Positions 18,984-28,202 of a DNA stretch of 64,000 nt are shown piece after piece. Position numbers and translations under genes: made by a program. Within the stretch, counting starts at the first letter, position 1. Each line of letters begins with the position of its first letter. The DNA is taken from the NCBI GenBank assembly GCA_027493885.1, contig JAOSJZ010000001.1, forward strand, positions 496,001 through 560,000, given 5' to 3'. Source of the stretch: Gaiella sp. GTDB taxonomy: Bacteria; Actinomycetota; Thermoleophilia; Gaiellales; Gaiellaceae. The notes beneath the pieces were generated by a model. That model was not told the origin of the DNA. It saw only the letters and a program-made list of their open reading frames with translations, and did no database searches.

Positions 18984-20192
18984 TCAGGACAGGCGGCCGA
19001 TGTCGTTCGAGAGCCCGATCACGAAGAGCAGGATGACGAGCCCGATCCCGACCACCGACACGCGCTCGTAAACCTCGCGGCGAACGGCGCGGCCGCGTAC
19101 TCCCTCGACCACCGCGAAGACGATGTGCCCCCCGTCGAGCGGGAGCAGCGGGAGCAGGTTGAGCAGCGCGATCGAGAGCGAGATGAGACCGAGCACGAAC
19201 AGGAAGCTCTCGGTGCCCTGCTTCGCCGCATCGGACGACCCCTGGACGATCCCGACGGGGCTCGAGATCTGGTCACGTCCCTCTCCGGTCACGAGCCGGC
19301 CGAGCGAGGCGCCGATGTCGTGCGTCACCCGCCACGTCAGCCCGAGCGACTCATTCGCCGCCTGCAGCGGCGGCAGACCCTCGCCGGCGAGCACGAAGCC
19401 GAGCCGGTAGACGCCATCCGTCAGCCGCGCAGCCGTCGCGGGAAGGGTCACCTGCCGTCCGTCGCGGACGACGACGAGCGTGAGCTTGTTGCCGTCCGAG
19501 CCCGAGATGAGCCGGGAGACGTCCCCGGGCTCGACCACGGCACCGTCGATCGAGACGATCCGATCGCCCGGCTCGAGGCCTGCGGCGGCGGCGGGAGCGC
19601 CTGCGGAGACCGACTCGACGGTCGTCGTCGCCTTCCCCACCGAGGTCATGAAGAGCCCGGTGAAGAGGACGAGGGCGAGCATGATGTTCGCCGCGGGACC
19701 TGCCGCGATCGCCGCGACCCGCTTCCAGGTCGGGGCGCGCCAGTAGGCGGTGGGGCCGAGCGCGTCGGCGAGATCGTCGAGGCCCCGCTCGAGCGACGAC
19801 GTCACCTGTGCGGAAAGGTCCTGTTCGCGGAGGAGCTCGCGAATGACCCGGATCGAATCCCGTGCCGCGTCGTGGTCGCCCGCGGCGAGGGCGGTGCGGA
19901 GCCGGCCGGCCGCCGCCTCCAACCCCGGCGCGTCGCCGAGCGCGCGACCGAGCCCGATGTCCACGTCCGCCGGCGAGGGCCGGTGCATCCCCGGGATCTT
20001 CACGAACCCGCCGAGCGGGATCGCTCCGATGCCGTACTCGATGCCGTTCCGCGTCGTCTTCCAGACCGCCGGGGGAAACCCGACGTAGAAGCGTCGCGGC
20101 CGCATCCCGAGTGCGAGCGAGACGAGGAAGTGCCCCAGCTCGTGGACGAGGATGAGGACGCCGAGCCCGACGATCGCGACGAGGATCGTCAT
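18984..20192 (-). CDS. rseP: site-2 zinc metalloprotease RseP
   Basis: Membrane protease of family M50 that cleaves substrates, such as anti-sigma factors, within the bilayer. 402 aa. The zinc motif VHELGHF is at about residues 16-22, the second motif NLLPLLPLDGGH near the C-terminus, and a PDZ domain lies at about 185-265. A helical insert of about 70 residues, rich in Ala/Asp/Arg, lies between GGFVKIPGM and the W-K-R segment before the next membrane helix. The ATG at 20192 overlaps the corrected dxr stop (ATGA). The uninterrupted frame into dxr is a frameshift artefact. Confidence 0.94.
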   Translation of the reverse strand: MTILVAIVGLGVLILVHELGHFLVSLALGMRPRRFYVGFPPAVWKTTRNGIEYGIGAIPLGGFVKIPGMHRPSPADVDIGLGRALGDAPGLEAAAGRLRTALAAGDHDAARDSIRVIRELLREQDLSAQVTSSLERGLDDLADALGPTAYWRAPTWKRVAAIAAGPAANIMLALVLFTGLFMTSVGKATTTVESVSAGAPAAAAGLEPGDRIVSIDGAVVEPGDVSRLISGSDGNKLTLVVVRDGRQVTLPATAARLTDGVYRLGFVLAGEGLPPLQAANESLGLTWRVTHDIGASLGRLVTGEGRDQISSPVGIVQGSSDAAKQGTESFLFVLGLISLSIALLNLLPLLPLDGGHIVFAVVEGVRGRAVRREVYERVSVVGIGLVILLFVIGLSNDIGRLS

Positions 20193-21263
20193 ACCGGCTG
20201 GAGCCCCTGCGCCGCGAGCCGGCGCGCCTCGGCGTCGGCCGCGACCAGATCCTCGAGATCGCGTGCCGGCGCCCCGTCGGCGCGGAAGAGCGCCTCCTCG
20301 ACGACGGCGGCGATGTCGGGGGAACCCGATGCGTCCCTCGAGGAACGCGGCGACCGCAACCTCGTTGGCGGCGTTGTAGGCGCAGGGCGCAGTCCCGCCC
20401 CGCAGGCCGGCCGTCCGCGCCAGGCGAAGCAGGGGGAACGCGTCGTGGTCGACCGCCTCGAACCGAAGCGTGAGCCCTTCGAGCTCGAGCTGCGGCACCA
20501 CGGTGGCGGCTCGCTCGGGATAGGTGAGCGCGTACGAGATCGGGACGCGCATATCCGGCAGGCCCACGTGCGCGAGCAGGGCGCCGTCGCGGAACCGGAC
20601 GAGGGAGTGGACGACGGAGGTCGGGTGCACGACGACCTCGATCGCGTCGTACGGGATGGCGAACAGCCAGTGCGCCTCGATCAGCTCGAGGCCCTTGTTC
20701 GCAAGCGTGGCCGAGTCGATCGTGATCTTCGGGCCCATCTGCCAGGTCGGGTGGGCGAGCGCCTGCTCCGCCGTCACGTCGGCGAGGTCGGCGCGCGCCC
20801 GGCCGCGGAACGGCCCGCCCGACGCGGTCAGGACGAGGCCCGCGACGCTCGCCCGGTCGCGCCCTTCGAGGCACTGGTGCAGGGCGGAGTGCTCGCTGTC
20901 CACGGGGAGCAGCAGCCCGCCGCCGTGCGCCTGGGCGCGGAGGGCGAGCTCGCCGGCCGCGACGAGGCTCTCCTTGTTCGCGAGCGCGAGGGTGACGCCG
21001 TGCTCGAGCGCCCAGAGCGTGGCGCCGACCCCCGCGAAGCCGACGATCGCGTTGAGGACGACGTCGGGCTCGCTCCGCTCGAGCAGCTCGGTGGCGTTCC
21101 CGCCGACCTGGACGTGCGGCACGTCGTGCTCGGCCGCGAGCCGGTCGAGCGAGGTCGATCCGGACTGGAGCGCACACAACGCGAGCTCGGGGCACGCGGC
21201 GACCACGTCGATCGCCTGGCGGCCGATCGACCCCGTCGCTCCGAGGATCGCGACGCGCTTCAC
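20189..21263 (-). CDS. dxr: 1-deoxy-D-xylulose 5-phosphate reductoisomerase (frameshifted near the 3' end)
   Basis: First committed enzyme of the MEP pathway, making MEP from DXP with NADPH. N-terminal Rossmann motif LGATGSIGRQ, catalytic segments ANKESLVAAG, VDSEHSALHQCL, SGGPFRG and TIDSATLANKGLE are all present. After GRIGFP the frame changes at the C/G run 20318-20322. Dropping one base gives DIAAVVEEAL and a tail ending GLQPV, with the stop overlapping the rseP ATG by four bases. As sequenced the frame reads on into rseP. Restored length about 357 aa; GTG start. Confidence 0.94.
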
Positions 21264-21306
21264 GGGGCCAAGGATGCCTGACCGTCCGTGAAGAGTCCGT
21301 TCAGGC

Positions 21307-22098
21307 TCAGGTCAGGGCGAGAAGGGCGACGTATGCCGCCGGCCCCGCCCAGAGCAGCGAGTCGACGCGGTCGAGGACGCCGCCGTGGCCGGCGAGCAGC
21401 CGTCCGGAGTCCTTGACCTCGAGATCCCGCTTGACGGCCGACTCGAACAGGTCGCCGAGCGTCGCCGCGAGCGCGATCACGAGCCCGAGGAGGAGCGACT
21501 CGCCGGTCGTGACGACGTCCTGTTCGTAGAGCGAGAAGAACGCCACCGCGACGGCCGCGATCGTCCCGCCGACGAACCCCTCCCACGACTTGCCGGGCGA
21601 GATCGCGGGCGCGAGACGATGACGTCCGATCGCGCGCCCGACGAAGAACGCGGCGGTGTCGTCGGCGAAGACCGTCAGCAACGTCGTGAACACGAGCAGG
21701 CGTCCGTCACCCGGGATGCCGCGCAGCAGCATCAGGTAGGCGAGCCCGCCTCCGACCCACGCGACGCCGAGCAGCGTGACGGCGAACCCGGCGACCGCGT
21801 GTTGCCGCGCGCTCGAGACGAAGAAGACGAGCAGGGCGGCGGCGAACGTCGAGAGGATCCCCGGCAGGACCCAGGCCGGTCCTCCCAGCTGGGCGCCGAG
21901 GAGGGTGAGGGCCAGGCCCACGTAGCCGCCGAGGAGGACCGGTCGCAGGGCGCGCGACATCGAGTAGAGCTCGTGCAGCGCCAGTAGGCCTCCCGCGAGC
22001 GCGAGCGCGAAGAGCCACCAGCCGCCGAGCCAGACGATGCCGAGCACGAGCGGCAGCAGGATCGCCGCGACGACGATCCGGGACAGGAGCGGGCTCAC
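21307..22098 (-). CDS. cdsA: phosphatidate cytidylyltransferase
   Basis: Makes CDP-diacylglycerol from phosphatidic acid and CTP for phospholipid synthesis. 263 aa with about seven membrane helices. The C-terminal signature SAVKRDLEVKDSGRLLAGHGGVLDRVDSL (quoted in pieces: KRDLEVKDSG, GHGGVLDRVDS) is intact. The GTG at 22098 overlaps the uppS stop by four bases (GTGA), so translation is probably coupled to uppS. Confidence 0.95.
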   Translation of the reverse strand: MSPLLSRIVVAAILLPLVLGIVWLGGWWLFALALAGGLLALHELYSMSRALRPVLLGGYVGLALTLLGAQLGGPAWVLPGILSTFAAALLVFFVSSARQHAVAGFAVTLLGVAWVGGGLAYLMLLRGIPGDGRLLVFTTLLTVFADDTAAFFVGRAIGRHRLAPAISPGKSWEGFVGGTIAAVAVAFFSLYEQDVVTTGESLLLGLVIALAATLGDLFESAVKRDLEVKDSGRLLAGHGGVLDRVDSLLWAGPAAYVALLALT

Positions 22099-22760
22099 GT
22101 CGCCGCGCGCGCCCCGAAGCGGCGCTGACGAGCGGCGTACACCTCGACTGCCGCGCGCAGGTCGCCGGCGTCGAAGTCGGGCCAGAGCTTGTCCGTGAAG
22201 ACGAGCTCGGCGTACGCAGCCTCCCACAGGAGGAAGTTCGAGATCCGCAGCTCGCCCGAGGCGCGGATCAGCAGATCGATCTCGCGAAGCTCGGGCGCGT
22301 AGAGGCGCGCGGCGAGCGCGTCCTCGTCGACGTCCTCGGGGTCGAGCCCGTCCTCGATCAGCCGCCGGGCAGCCTCGACGATCTCGGCGCGGCCGCCGTA
22401 GTCGAACGCGATCCAGAGCCGGAGCGTGTCGAGGCCCGCCGTCTCCGTCTCGAGCGCGCTCATCTTCTCCTGCAACCACGGCTCGATCCGGTCGCGGCGA
22501 CCGAGGAAGAGCGTGCGCACGCCCTGCTTGGCGAGGTCAGGGAGCTCGTCGTCGATCGTCTCGGAGAGAAGCACCATCAGGTCCGCGACCTCGTCCGACG
22601 GCCGCTGCCAGTTCTCGGTCGAGAAGGCGTAGACGACGAGCGTCTCGATGCCGAGGTCGATCGCGGCCTCGACGGTCCGCCGAAGCGCCCGGGCGCCGGC
22701 ACGGTGCCCCTCCGCCACGGTGACCCCGTGCGCGGCGGCCCAGCGACCGTTGCCATCCAT
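22095..22760 (-). CDS. uppS: isoprenyl (undecaprenyl) diphosphate synthase
   Basis: Cis-prenyltransferase that extends farnesyl diphosphate to the C55 lipid carrier. 221 aa from the first ATG. Motifs: MDGNGRWA (catalytic Asp), GHRAGARALRRTVE, YAFSTENW, LWIAFDYGGR and the C-terminal RASGELRISNFLLWEAAYAEL. The conserved strand residues before MDGNGRW (RIVAII) are encoded upstream in the same frame, but no ATG, GTG or TTG precedes them in the stretch I read. The true start may be non-canonical, or a further indel lies upstream. Confidence 0.93.
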   Translation of the reverse strand: MDGNGRWAAAHGVTVAEGHRAGARALRRTVEAAIDLGIETLVVYAFSTENWQRPSDEVADLMVLLSETIDDELPDLAKQGVRTLFLGRRDRIEPWLQEKMSALETETAGLDTLRLWIAFDYGGRAEIVEAARRLIEDGLDPEDVDEDALAARLYAPELREIDLLIRASGELRISNFLLWEAAYAELVFTDKLWPDFDAGDLRAAVEVYAARQRRFGARAAT

Positions 22761-22871
22761 GATGATCGCGACGATCCGCGCCCTGCGCGGCCCGTCGCGC
22801 TCGTCATCGCCTGGCGAAGAGGAAATCGCTCTATCCCGTTCTCGGATCGTGGAGGTCCGATCGCGTCGCGA

Positions 22872-23434
22872 TCAGACCTCCATGATCTCGGCTTCCTTGT
22901 GCTTCAGAAGCTCGTCGATCCGCTTGACGTGGTCGTCGGTGAGCTTCTGCACCTGCGCTTCGGCGCGCCGCTCTTCGTCGTCGCCCACGTCGCCGTTGCG
23001 GACGAGCTCCTCCAGATGACGCATGACGTCGCGGCGCACGTTGCGGATCGCGACCCTGCCATCCTCGGCGTAGCGCTTAACGAGCTTGACGAGCTCCTTG
23101 CGCCGCTCCTCCGTCAGCGAGGGGATGGGCAGGCGGATCAGCTTGCCGTCGTTCGAGGGCATGAGGCCGAGGTCGGACTCCATGATCGCCTTCTCGACCG
23201 CCTTGATCTGCGTCGGGTCGTACGGTTGCACGGCGAGGAGTCGCGCCTCGGGGGCGCTGATCGTCGCCATGTTCGAGAGGGGGTCGGCACGCCGTAGTAG
23301 TCGATCGTGATGCGGTCGAGGAGCGCGGTCGAGGCGCGCCCGGTCCGCACGGAGTTGAACTCGGTGCGCGTGTGGTCGATCGAGCCGTCCATGCGGCGCT
23401 CGCAGTCGGCCAGGAAGTCGTCGATCGCTGTCAC
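22872..23434 (-). CDS. frr: ribosome-recycling factor (frameshifted as sequenced)
   Basis: Splits post-termination ribosomes together with EF-G. The N-terminal part has RTEFNSVRTGRASTALLD and DYYGVPTP. The C-terminal part, in another frame, has MATISAPEARLLAVQPYD and the hallmark LTEERRKELVKL. The break is at the five-base G run 23279-23283; one extra base restores TPLSNMATIS. Restored length about 187 aa, the family norm. The GTG at 23434 has a good GGAGGG ribosome site. It lies between pyrH and uppS, the standard order. Confidence 0.95.
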
Positions 23435-23453
23435 GTGGTCCCTCCGGGTGTCG

Positions 23454-24227
23454 TCATTCGGCGTCCTCCGTCGGCGTCTGAACGATCGTTCCGATCCGCT
23501 CGCCGAACGCGACGCGAACGATATTCCCCTCGGCGAGCTCGAACACGTAGATCGGCAAGTTGTTGTCCATGCACAGTGAGAGCGCCGTCGTGTCCATCAC
23601 CCGAAGACCGCGCTCGATCGCCTCGAGGTGGGTCAGCTCCGGCAGGAAACGGGCGTCGGGATCGAGGCGCGGGTCGCCGTCGTAGACGCCCGCGACGCCG
23701 TTCTTTCCCATCAGGATCGCCTCTGCGCCGATCTCGAGCGCGCGGAGCGCCGCCGCGGTGTCCGTCGTGAAGAACGGGTTGCCCGTTCCGGCCGCGAAGA
23801 TCACGACCCGGCCCTTCTCGAGGTGCCTGATCGCGCGCCGGCGGATGTACGGCTCCGCCACCTCCGAGACCGTCACGGCGGACTGGACGCGCGTCTGCGC
23901 CCCGAGCCGCTCGAGCGCGTCCTGGAGCGCAAGGGCGTTCAGGAGCGTGGCGAGCATCCCGGCGTAGTCGGCCGTTGCCCGGTCCATTCCCTCGGCGGCG
24001 GCGCTCATGCCCCGGTAGAAGTTCCCGCCGCCGACGACGACGGCGATCTCGGTCCCCGCGGCCTGCACGGCGAGCACCTCTCGCGCGATCGTGCCGAGGG
24101 TGCGGGGATCGACCCCGTACTCGCGATCGCCCATCAGGCTCTCGCCCGAAAGCTTGAGGAGCGCCCTGGAGAACGCCGGAGTGACCCCGCGAGCCTGCTC
24201 TTCGAGCTCTTCGGGGTGTGCGCTCAC
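23454..24227 (-). CDS. pyrH: UMP kinase
   Basis: Phosphorylates UMP to UDP. 257 aa of the amino-acid-kinase fold. Motifs: [21 protein letters not shown], the [18 protein letters not shown] segment and the [13 protein letters not shown] loop. The GTG at 24227 is taken as start because it overlaps the tsf stop by four bases; the longer frame upstream is a shadow of tsf. Confidence 0.95.
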   Translation of the reverse strand: MSAHPEELEEQARGVTPAFSRALLKLSGESLMGDREYGVDPRTLGTIAREVLAVQAAGTEIAVVVGGGNFYRGMSAAAEGMDRATADYAGMLATLLNALALQDALERLGAQTRVQSAVTVSEVAEPYIRRRAIRHLEKGRVVIFAAGTGNPFFTTDTAAALRALEIGAEAILMGKNGVAGVYDGDPRLDPDARFLPELTHLEAIERGLRVMDTTALSLCMDNNLPIYVFELAEGNIVRVAFGERIGTIVQTPTEDAE

Positions 24228-25033
24228 GAGCCCGCGACCGAGACCCGCGCGAAGGCGGTGACGCTCGCCCCCGACTCCTCGAGCGCCTGCTGCACCGTCT
24301 TCGAGGCGTCGTGGATCCACGCCTGCTCGAGGAGCACGCCGCCGGGCGCGGCGGCGAAGAACCGCTTGCCGAGCATGCCGTCGACGATCTTCTCGCGCGC
24401 CCGCTCGGGCTTCGAGGCGACCTCGTCCGAGTTCGCGTAGATCTGCCGCTCGGCCTCGATCACCTCGTCCGGCACGTCCTCGCGGGCCGTGTAGCCGGGC
24501 GCGGCGAACGAGATGTGCATCGCCACCTGGCGCGCGAGCTCCTCCGAGCCTCCCTCGAGCTGGACGAGGACGCCGATCTTGTTCGCCGGCGGATGGACGT
24601 ACGCCGCGAGCGTGCCGCCCTCGAACCGGTCGGCACCCGCGACGACGATGTTCTCGCCGAGCTGTGCGATGAGCTCCGTCCGCTCCTTCTCGAAGGCCGT
24701 GGCCGCAGACGGGCCGCCGGCGTGGACCGCGCGGAGCACCTGCTCGCCGAACGCCTGGAAGGCGTCGTTCTTCGAGACGGGCTCCGTCTCGCAGCCGATC
24801 CCGACGATCGACGCCTTCGCTGCCTCGACGATCACGCCGACGAGGCCCTCCGTCGTCGCACGGTCGGCGCGCTTTCCCGCCGCCGCCATCCCCTTCTCGC
24901 GCAGGAGGGTCCGCGCCGCCTCGACGTCACCGCCCGTCTCGACGAGCGCGCGCTTGCAGTCCATCATCCCCGCGCCGGTCTGCTCGCGGAGCTCCTTCAC
25001 GAGCGCCGCGCTCACCTCCGTGAGCCCGCTCAC
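24224..25033 (-). CDS. tsf: elongation factor Ts
   Basis: Guanine nucleotide exchange factor for EF-Tu. 269 aa. The N-terminal UBA-like domain has [18 protein letters not shown]; the TDFVAKN-like position reads [12 protein letters not shown]; the two dimerisation subdomains follow. The GTG overlaps the rpsB stop by four bases, giving a tightly coupled rpsB-tsf-pyrH run. Confidence 0.95.
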   Translation of the reverse strand: MSGLTEVSAALVKELREQTGAGMMDCKRALVETGGDVEAARTLLREKGMAAAGKRADRATTEGLVGVIVEAAKASIVGIGCETEPVSKNDAFQAFGEQVLRAVHAGGPSAATAFEKERTELIAQLGENIVVAGADRFEGGTLAAYVHPPANKIGVLVQLEGGSEELARQVAMHISFAAPGYTAREDVPDEVIEAERQIYANSDEVASKPERAREKIVDGMLGKRFFAAAPGGVLLEQAWIHDASKTVQQALEESGASVTAFARVSVAGS

Positions 25034-25860
25034 GCGCGGGCCTCGCTCTCGGCGGCGGCCGGCTCGCCGGACGCCGCCTCGCCCTCCGACGCCTCCGCGG
25101 GTGCGGCCTCCTCCTCCGTTGCGGCGGGCGCGGGGTCGACGGCCGCGACGGGCGCGGTGGCGAGCTCGGCCTCGGTGACCTTCGCTCGTCCCGCCTCGAT
25201 CCCGTCAGCGATCGCGCGGGTCACTAGCGAGCACGACCGGATCGCGTCGTCGTTCCCCGGCACGACATACGTGACCTCGTCGGGATCGCAGTTCGTGTCG
25301 ACGAGCGCGATCACCGGCAGGCCGAGCCGCTGCGCCTCGCGGAGAGCGAGCTGCTCCTTGCGCAGGTCGACGATGAAGACCGCGTCGGGCTGGCGCTTCA
25401 GCGTCGAGACACCGCCGAGGTTCGCCTCGAGCTTCTCGAGCTCGCCGCCCATCGAGATCCGCTCCTTCGCCGGAAGCAGCTCGAGCTGGCCCTCCTCCTT
25501 CAGGCGGCGCAGCTCCTGCAGGTACGCGATGCGGTCGGCGATCGTCCGCCAGTTCGTGAGCAGGCCGCCGAGCCAGCGGTACGCGACGTACGGCTGACCC
25601 ACGCGCGTCGCCTCGCGCACGATTGCCTCCTGCGCCTGCTTCTTCGTGCCGACGAAGAGGATCGTGCCGCCGCGCTCGGAGACGTTGCGCGCGAAGTCGT
25701 GCGCCTCCTGCAGCAGCGCCTGCGTCTGCTGGAGGTCGATGATGTAGATGCCGCCGCGCTCGTCGAAGATGAACCGCTTCATCTTCGGGTTCCAGCGGCG
25801 CGTCTGGTGGCCGAAGTGCACCCCGGCCTCCAGCAACTCCTTCATGGAGACGACTGCCAC
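25030..25860 (-). CDS. rpsB: 30S ribosomal protein S2
   Basis: Component of the small ribosomal subunit. 276 aa. Motifs: [19 protein letters not shown], the RYLWGGLLTN-like segment ([12 protein letters not shown]) and VDTNCDPD. An acidic Ala/Glu-rich tail of about 45 residues follows, common in actinobacteria. The GTG at 25860 is preceded by AAAGGAC; a second start at the in-frame ATG 15 bases later is possible. Confidence 0.95.
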   Translation of the reverse strand: MAVVSMKELLEAGVHFGHQTRRWNPKMKRFIFDERGGIYIIDLQQTQALLQEAHDFARNVSERGGTILFVGTKKQAQEAIVREATRVGQPYVAYRWLGGLLTNWRTIADRIAYLQELRRLKEEGQLELLPAKERISMGGELEKLEANLGGVSTLKRQPDAVFIVDLRKEQLALREAQRLGLPVIALVDTNCDPDEVTYVVPGNDDAIRSCSLVTRAIADGIEAGRAKVTEAELATAPVAAVDPAPAATEEEAAPAEASEGEAASGEPAAAESEARA

Positions 25861-25981
25861 GTTCTCGTCCTTTCGGTTGGGTGCGGTGCGCCGGCGAGCG
25901 CGGACGGAACCGGCGCTCGAGGGCGCCGGCACCCCCGTCCGGAGGGTTCGCCGGGTCGGTGGGTCTGGGCCCGGAATCGTA
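25861..25981 (-). promoter_or_regulatory. rpsB promoter and leader with hairpin
   Basis: A TACGAT -10 box (25976-25981) would give a leader of about 108 nt before the rpsB GTG. The leader contains the hairpin CCGGCGC/GCGCCGG at 25910-25929. Long leaders before rpsB are autoregulated by S2 in several phyla; that role here is inferred only from position. Confidence 0.4.
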
Positions 25982-26017
25982 GCTGCCCCCACTGCGCCGC
26001 AACGTGGGCCAAGCCCT

Positions 26018-26917
26018 CTACGAGGATTCTCGAGCCCGACGCAGCGCGGCGTCGAGAGCGGGCGGGAGAGGCGCCTGGAGGTCGACGCTCTCACCTGTGA
26101 ACGGATGTGCGAACCGGAGCCGGTGTGCGTGGAGGAACTGTCGCTCGAGCCCGAGGTCGTGCGCGATGCCGTACACGGGGTCGCCGCACACGGGAAGCTC
26201 GATCGCCTCGAGGTGAACCCGGATCTGGTGCGTTCGCCCGGTTTCGAGGCGCACCCCGAGAAGCGCGCGATCGCCGATCAACTCGACGACCTCGAACCAG
26301 GTGACAGCGTCACGCGGCGTGTCGGTGTCGAGCGAGTAGCGCGTCCGGTCTTGGCGGTCGCGCCCGATCGGCGCGGTGATCCGGCCCGTGAGCGACCGCG
26401 GCCTCCCACGGACGAGCGCGAGATACCACCGCTCGATCGTCCGCTCGCGGATCATCCGGGAGAGCCGTGCGTGCGCCTCCTCGGAACGGGCAACGACGAG
26501 GAGGCCCGACGTGTCCCGGTCGAGGCGATGGACGAGGCCGGGCCGGCCGGGGTCGCCGCCCGCCGCGCCGAGGGCGAGCAGGCCGTGCGCCAGCGTCGTT
26601 CGCTCGTCCGGGCCGGCCGGGTGGGCGACGAGCCCGGCCGGCTTGTCGATCACGAGCAGGTGCTCGTCCTCGAACACCACGGGTAGCTCCAGCTCGACGG
26701 GCTCGAGCACCCGCTCCGCGGGCAGATCGACGGTGACCTCCTCCCCGCCGGCGAGGCGGTAGCTCTTCGCGCGCCGCGTGCCGTCGACGAGGACCGCCCC
26801 GCCCGCGACGAGCCGCTCGGCCAGCGCCCGTGTCCCGAGGGGCGCCTGCTCGGCGAGGACGGCGTCGAGCCGGCGTCCCGCGTCCGTGTCAGGAACGCGA
26901 AAGCGGTGACGTGCCAA
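26018..26917 (-). CDS. rluD: ribosomal large-subunit pseudouridine synthase, RluD family
   Basis: Isomerises uridines in 23S rRNA. 299 aa. N-terminal S4-like domain (about 16-75), then the catalytic motif [12 protein letters not shown] with its Asp near residue 138, and the RTHQIRVHL and GDPVYG segments of the family. The TTG at 26917 overlaps the lspA 3' end by 29 bases. A later start would cut the N-terminal strand. It forms the end of the lspA operon. Confidence 0.92.
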   Translation of the reverse strand: MARHRFRVPDTDAGRRLDAVLAEQAPLGTRALAERLVAGGAVLVDGTRRAKSYRLAGGEEVTVDLPAERVLEPVELELPVVFEDEHLLVIDKPAGLVAHPAGPDERTTLAHGLLALGAAGGDPGRPGLVHRLDRDTSGLLVVARSEEAHARLSRMIRERTIERWYLALVRGRPRSLTGRITAPIGRDRQDRTRYSLDTDTPRDAVTWFEVVELIGDRALLGVRLETGRTHQIRVHLEAIELPVCGDPVYGIAHDLGLERQFLHAHRLRFAHPFTGESVDLQAPLPPALDAALRRARESS

Positions 26918-27485
26918 CGGCGGCGCTCGAGCGGTCGGCCGCCACGAACGAGAGAAACAGGAGACCGACGCCGACGACGATGAACGTGTCGGCGAGGTTG
27001 AACGCGGGCCAGTAGTCGAGGTCGAGGAAGTCCGTCACGTAACCGAGTCGCAGCCGGTCGACGAGGTTCGAGACGCTTCCCCCGAGGACGAGCCCGACCG
27101 CGACCGGGAGCAGCGGGTGTCGGCGCCCGGAGCGGGCGAAGAAGACGACGAGCGCGCCGATCGCGCCCGCCGTGAGCCCGATCACGACGGAGGTCGAGTC
27201 CGCGAACAGGCCGAACGCGATCCCGGTGTTCCGGACGTGGTGGATCGTGAACGGGCCGGCGACGTCAACGGCGTCGCCCAGCTCGAGCTTGCCGGTGACG
27301 AGCGCCTTCGTCAGCTGGTCGGCGCCCGCTGCCGCGGCGGCGACGAGCACGAGCCCGAGCCACTGGGCGACGCCGGCCGCCAGCGACCGGGCGGCGCCCG
27401 GGATCGGCTGCAGCGCGTTGGTCGCCGAGCCCACGCGCACCTCGACCCGTGCCCGGGGCTGCTCGGCCCGTGCAGGCTCGCTCAC
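26889..27485 (-). CDS. lspA: lipoprotein signal peptidase
   Basis: Aspartyl membrane protease that removes lipoprotein signal peptides. 198 aa with four membrane helices. Conserved boxes are DQLTK, VRNTGIAFGLF, GGSVSNLVDRLRLGYVTDFLD (first catalytic Asp) and FNLADTFI (second Asp). The N-terminal 45 residues before the first helix are longer than usual. The GTG at 27485 overlaps the stop of the TraR/DksA-like gene. Confidence 0.94.
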   Translation of the reverse strand: MSEPARAEQPRARVEVRVGSATNALQPIPGAARSLAAGVAQWLGLVLVAAAAAGADQLTKALVTGKLELGDAVDVAGPFTIHHVRNTGIAFGLFADSTSVVIGLTAGAIGALVVFFARSGRRHPLLPVAVGLVLGGSVSNLVDRLRLGYVTDFLDLDYWPAFNLADTFIVVGVGLLFLSFVAADRSSAAVGTSPLSRS

Positions 27486-27838
27486 CCGCGCTCCTCGTCG
27501 CGCTTGCACGGTACGCAGAGGACGGCGTAGGGGACAGCGGCCAGGCGCTCCTCCGGGATCGGCCGCCCACAGCCGAGGCACGTGCCATAGGTCCCGGCGT
27601 CGATGCGCTCCAGCGCCAGGTCGATCTCGCGGACGATCGCGCCGGCGTTCTCCTCGAGCGAGTCGTCCACCTCGCGGTCGAAGATCTCGCTCGCGTGGTC
27701 GGCCAGGTGCTGGTCACCGGCCGCGCTCGAGAGCTCGCCGTCCTCATTGTCGTCCTCGGCGATGTCGTGTGCCGCCCGGAGGACTCGCTCGCGCATCGCG
27801 ACGAGCTGACTCCGGCGATCCTCAAGCTCGCTCTTCAC
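27482..27838 (-). CDS. TraR/DksA-type zinc-finger protein
   Basis: 118 aa. An N-terminal coiled-coil of two acidic helices is followed by a zinc finger with CLGC (near 89-92) and CVPC (near 110-113). This is the DksA/TraR layout; such proteins bind the RNA polymerase secondary channel. Actinobacterial members of this size are poorly characterised. It overlaps lspA downstream by four bases and the DUF167 gene upstream. Confidence 0.9.
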   Translation of the reverse strand: MKSELEDRRSQLVAMRERVLRAAHDIAEDDNEDGELSSAAGDQHLADHASEIFDREVDDSLEENAGAIVREIDLALERIDAGTYGTCLGCGRPIPEERLAAVPYAVLCVPCKRDEERG

Positions 27839-28152
27839 GCTGCATCCTTTCCCGACGAGAGCCTGCGCTCCGCCTCTTCGAGTGAGAGCCCCTCCAGCGC
27901 GACGACCTTGTCGCGGCCGGTGTGACCGGACACGACTCGGACGTCGCCGGGAGGAACTCGAAGCGCTCCGGCGAGCACGTCGACGACCTCCGCGTTGGCG
28001 CGTCCGCGCTCGGGGGCCGCCCGGACACGCAGCTTCCAGGCGTCTCCGACACGACCGACGACCTCGGCGCTGCGAGACCGCGGCGCCACGCGCACGCGGA
28101 GCCGGAGGCTCGGGCGGGCAACGGGCTCGGCGGCGGGCTCGATCGAGGGCAC
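27835..28152 (-). CDS. DUF167 (YggU-like) protein
   Basis: 105 aa with the DUF167 core: RVAPRSRSAEVV, LRVRAAPERGRANAEVV and VSGHTGRDKVV. Function unknown. The GTG at 28152 lies six bases after TATCCT, and the stop overlaps the TraR/DksA-like start by four bases, making it the first gene of a unit with lspA and rluD. Confidence 0.88.
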   Translation of the reverse strand: MPSIEPAAEPVARPSLRLRVRVAPRSRSAEVVGRVGDAWKLRVRAAPERGRANAEVVDVLAGALRVPPGDVRVVSGHTGRDKVVALEGLSLEEAERRLSSGKDAA

Positions 28153-28158
28153 ATCCGA

Positions 28159-28164
28159 AGGATA
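28159..28164 (-). promoter_or_regulatory. -10 box of the DUF167-lspA-rluD unit (leaderless start)
   Basis: TATCCT on the minus strand, six bases before the GTG at 28152. Confidence 0.45.
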
Positions 28165-28202
28165 GTGCCGGGCGCAGCCTGGCTAGGCCGTCGCGGGGCG
28201 AC

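Noticed and set aside
18984..21263. Single 759-codon Dxr-RseP fusion gene
   Set aside because: The segment between the two enzymes is an Arg-rich out-of-frame translation. Shifting one base gives the normal Dxr tail and a stop overlapping the RseP ATG.
19125..21281. 718-codon plus-strand frame opposite dxr-rseP
   Set aside because: Antisense shadow typical of high-GC DNA, rich in Arg, Glu and Asp with no motif.
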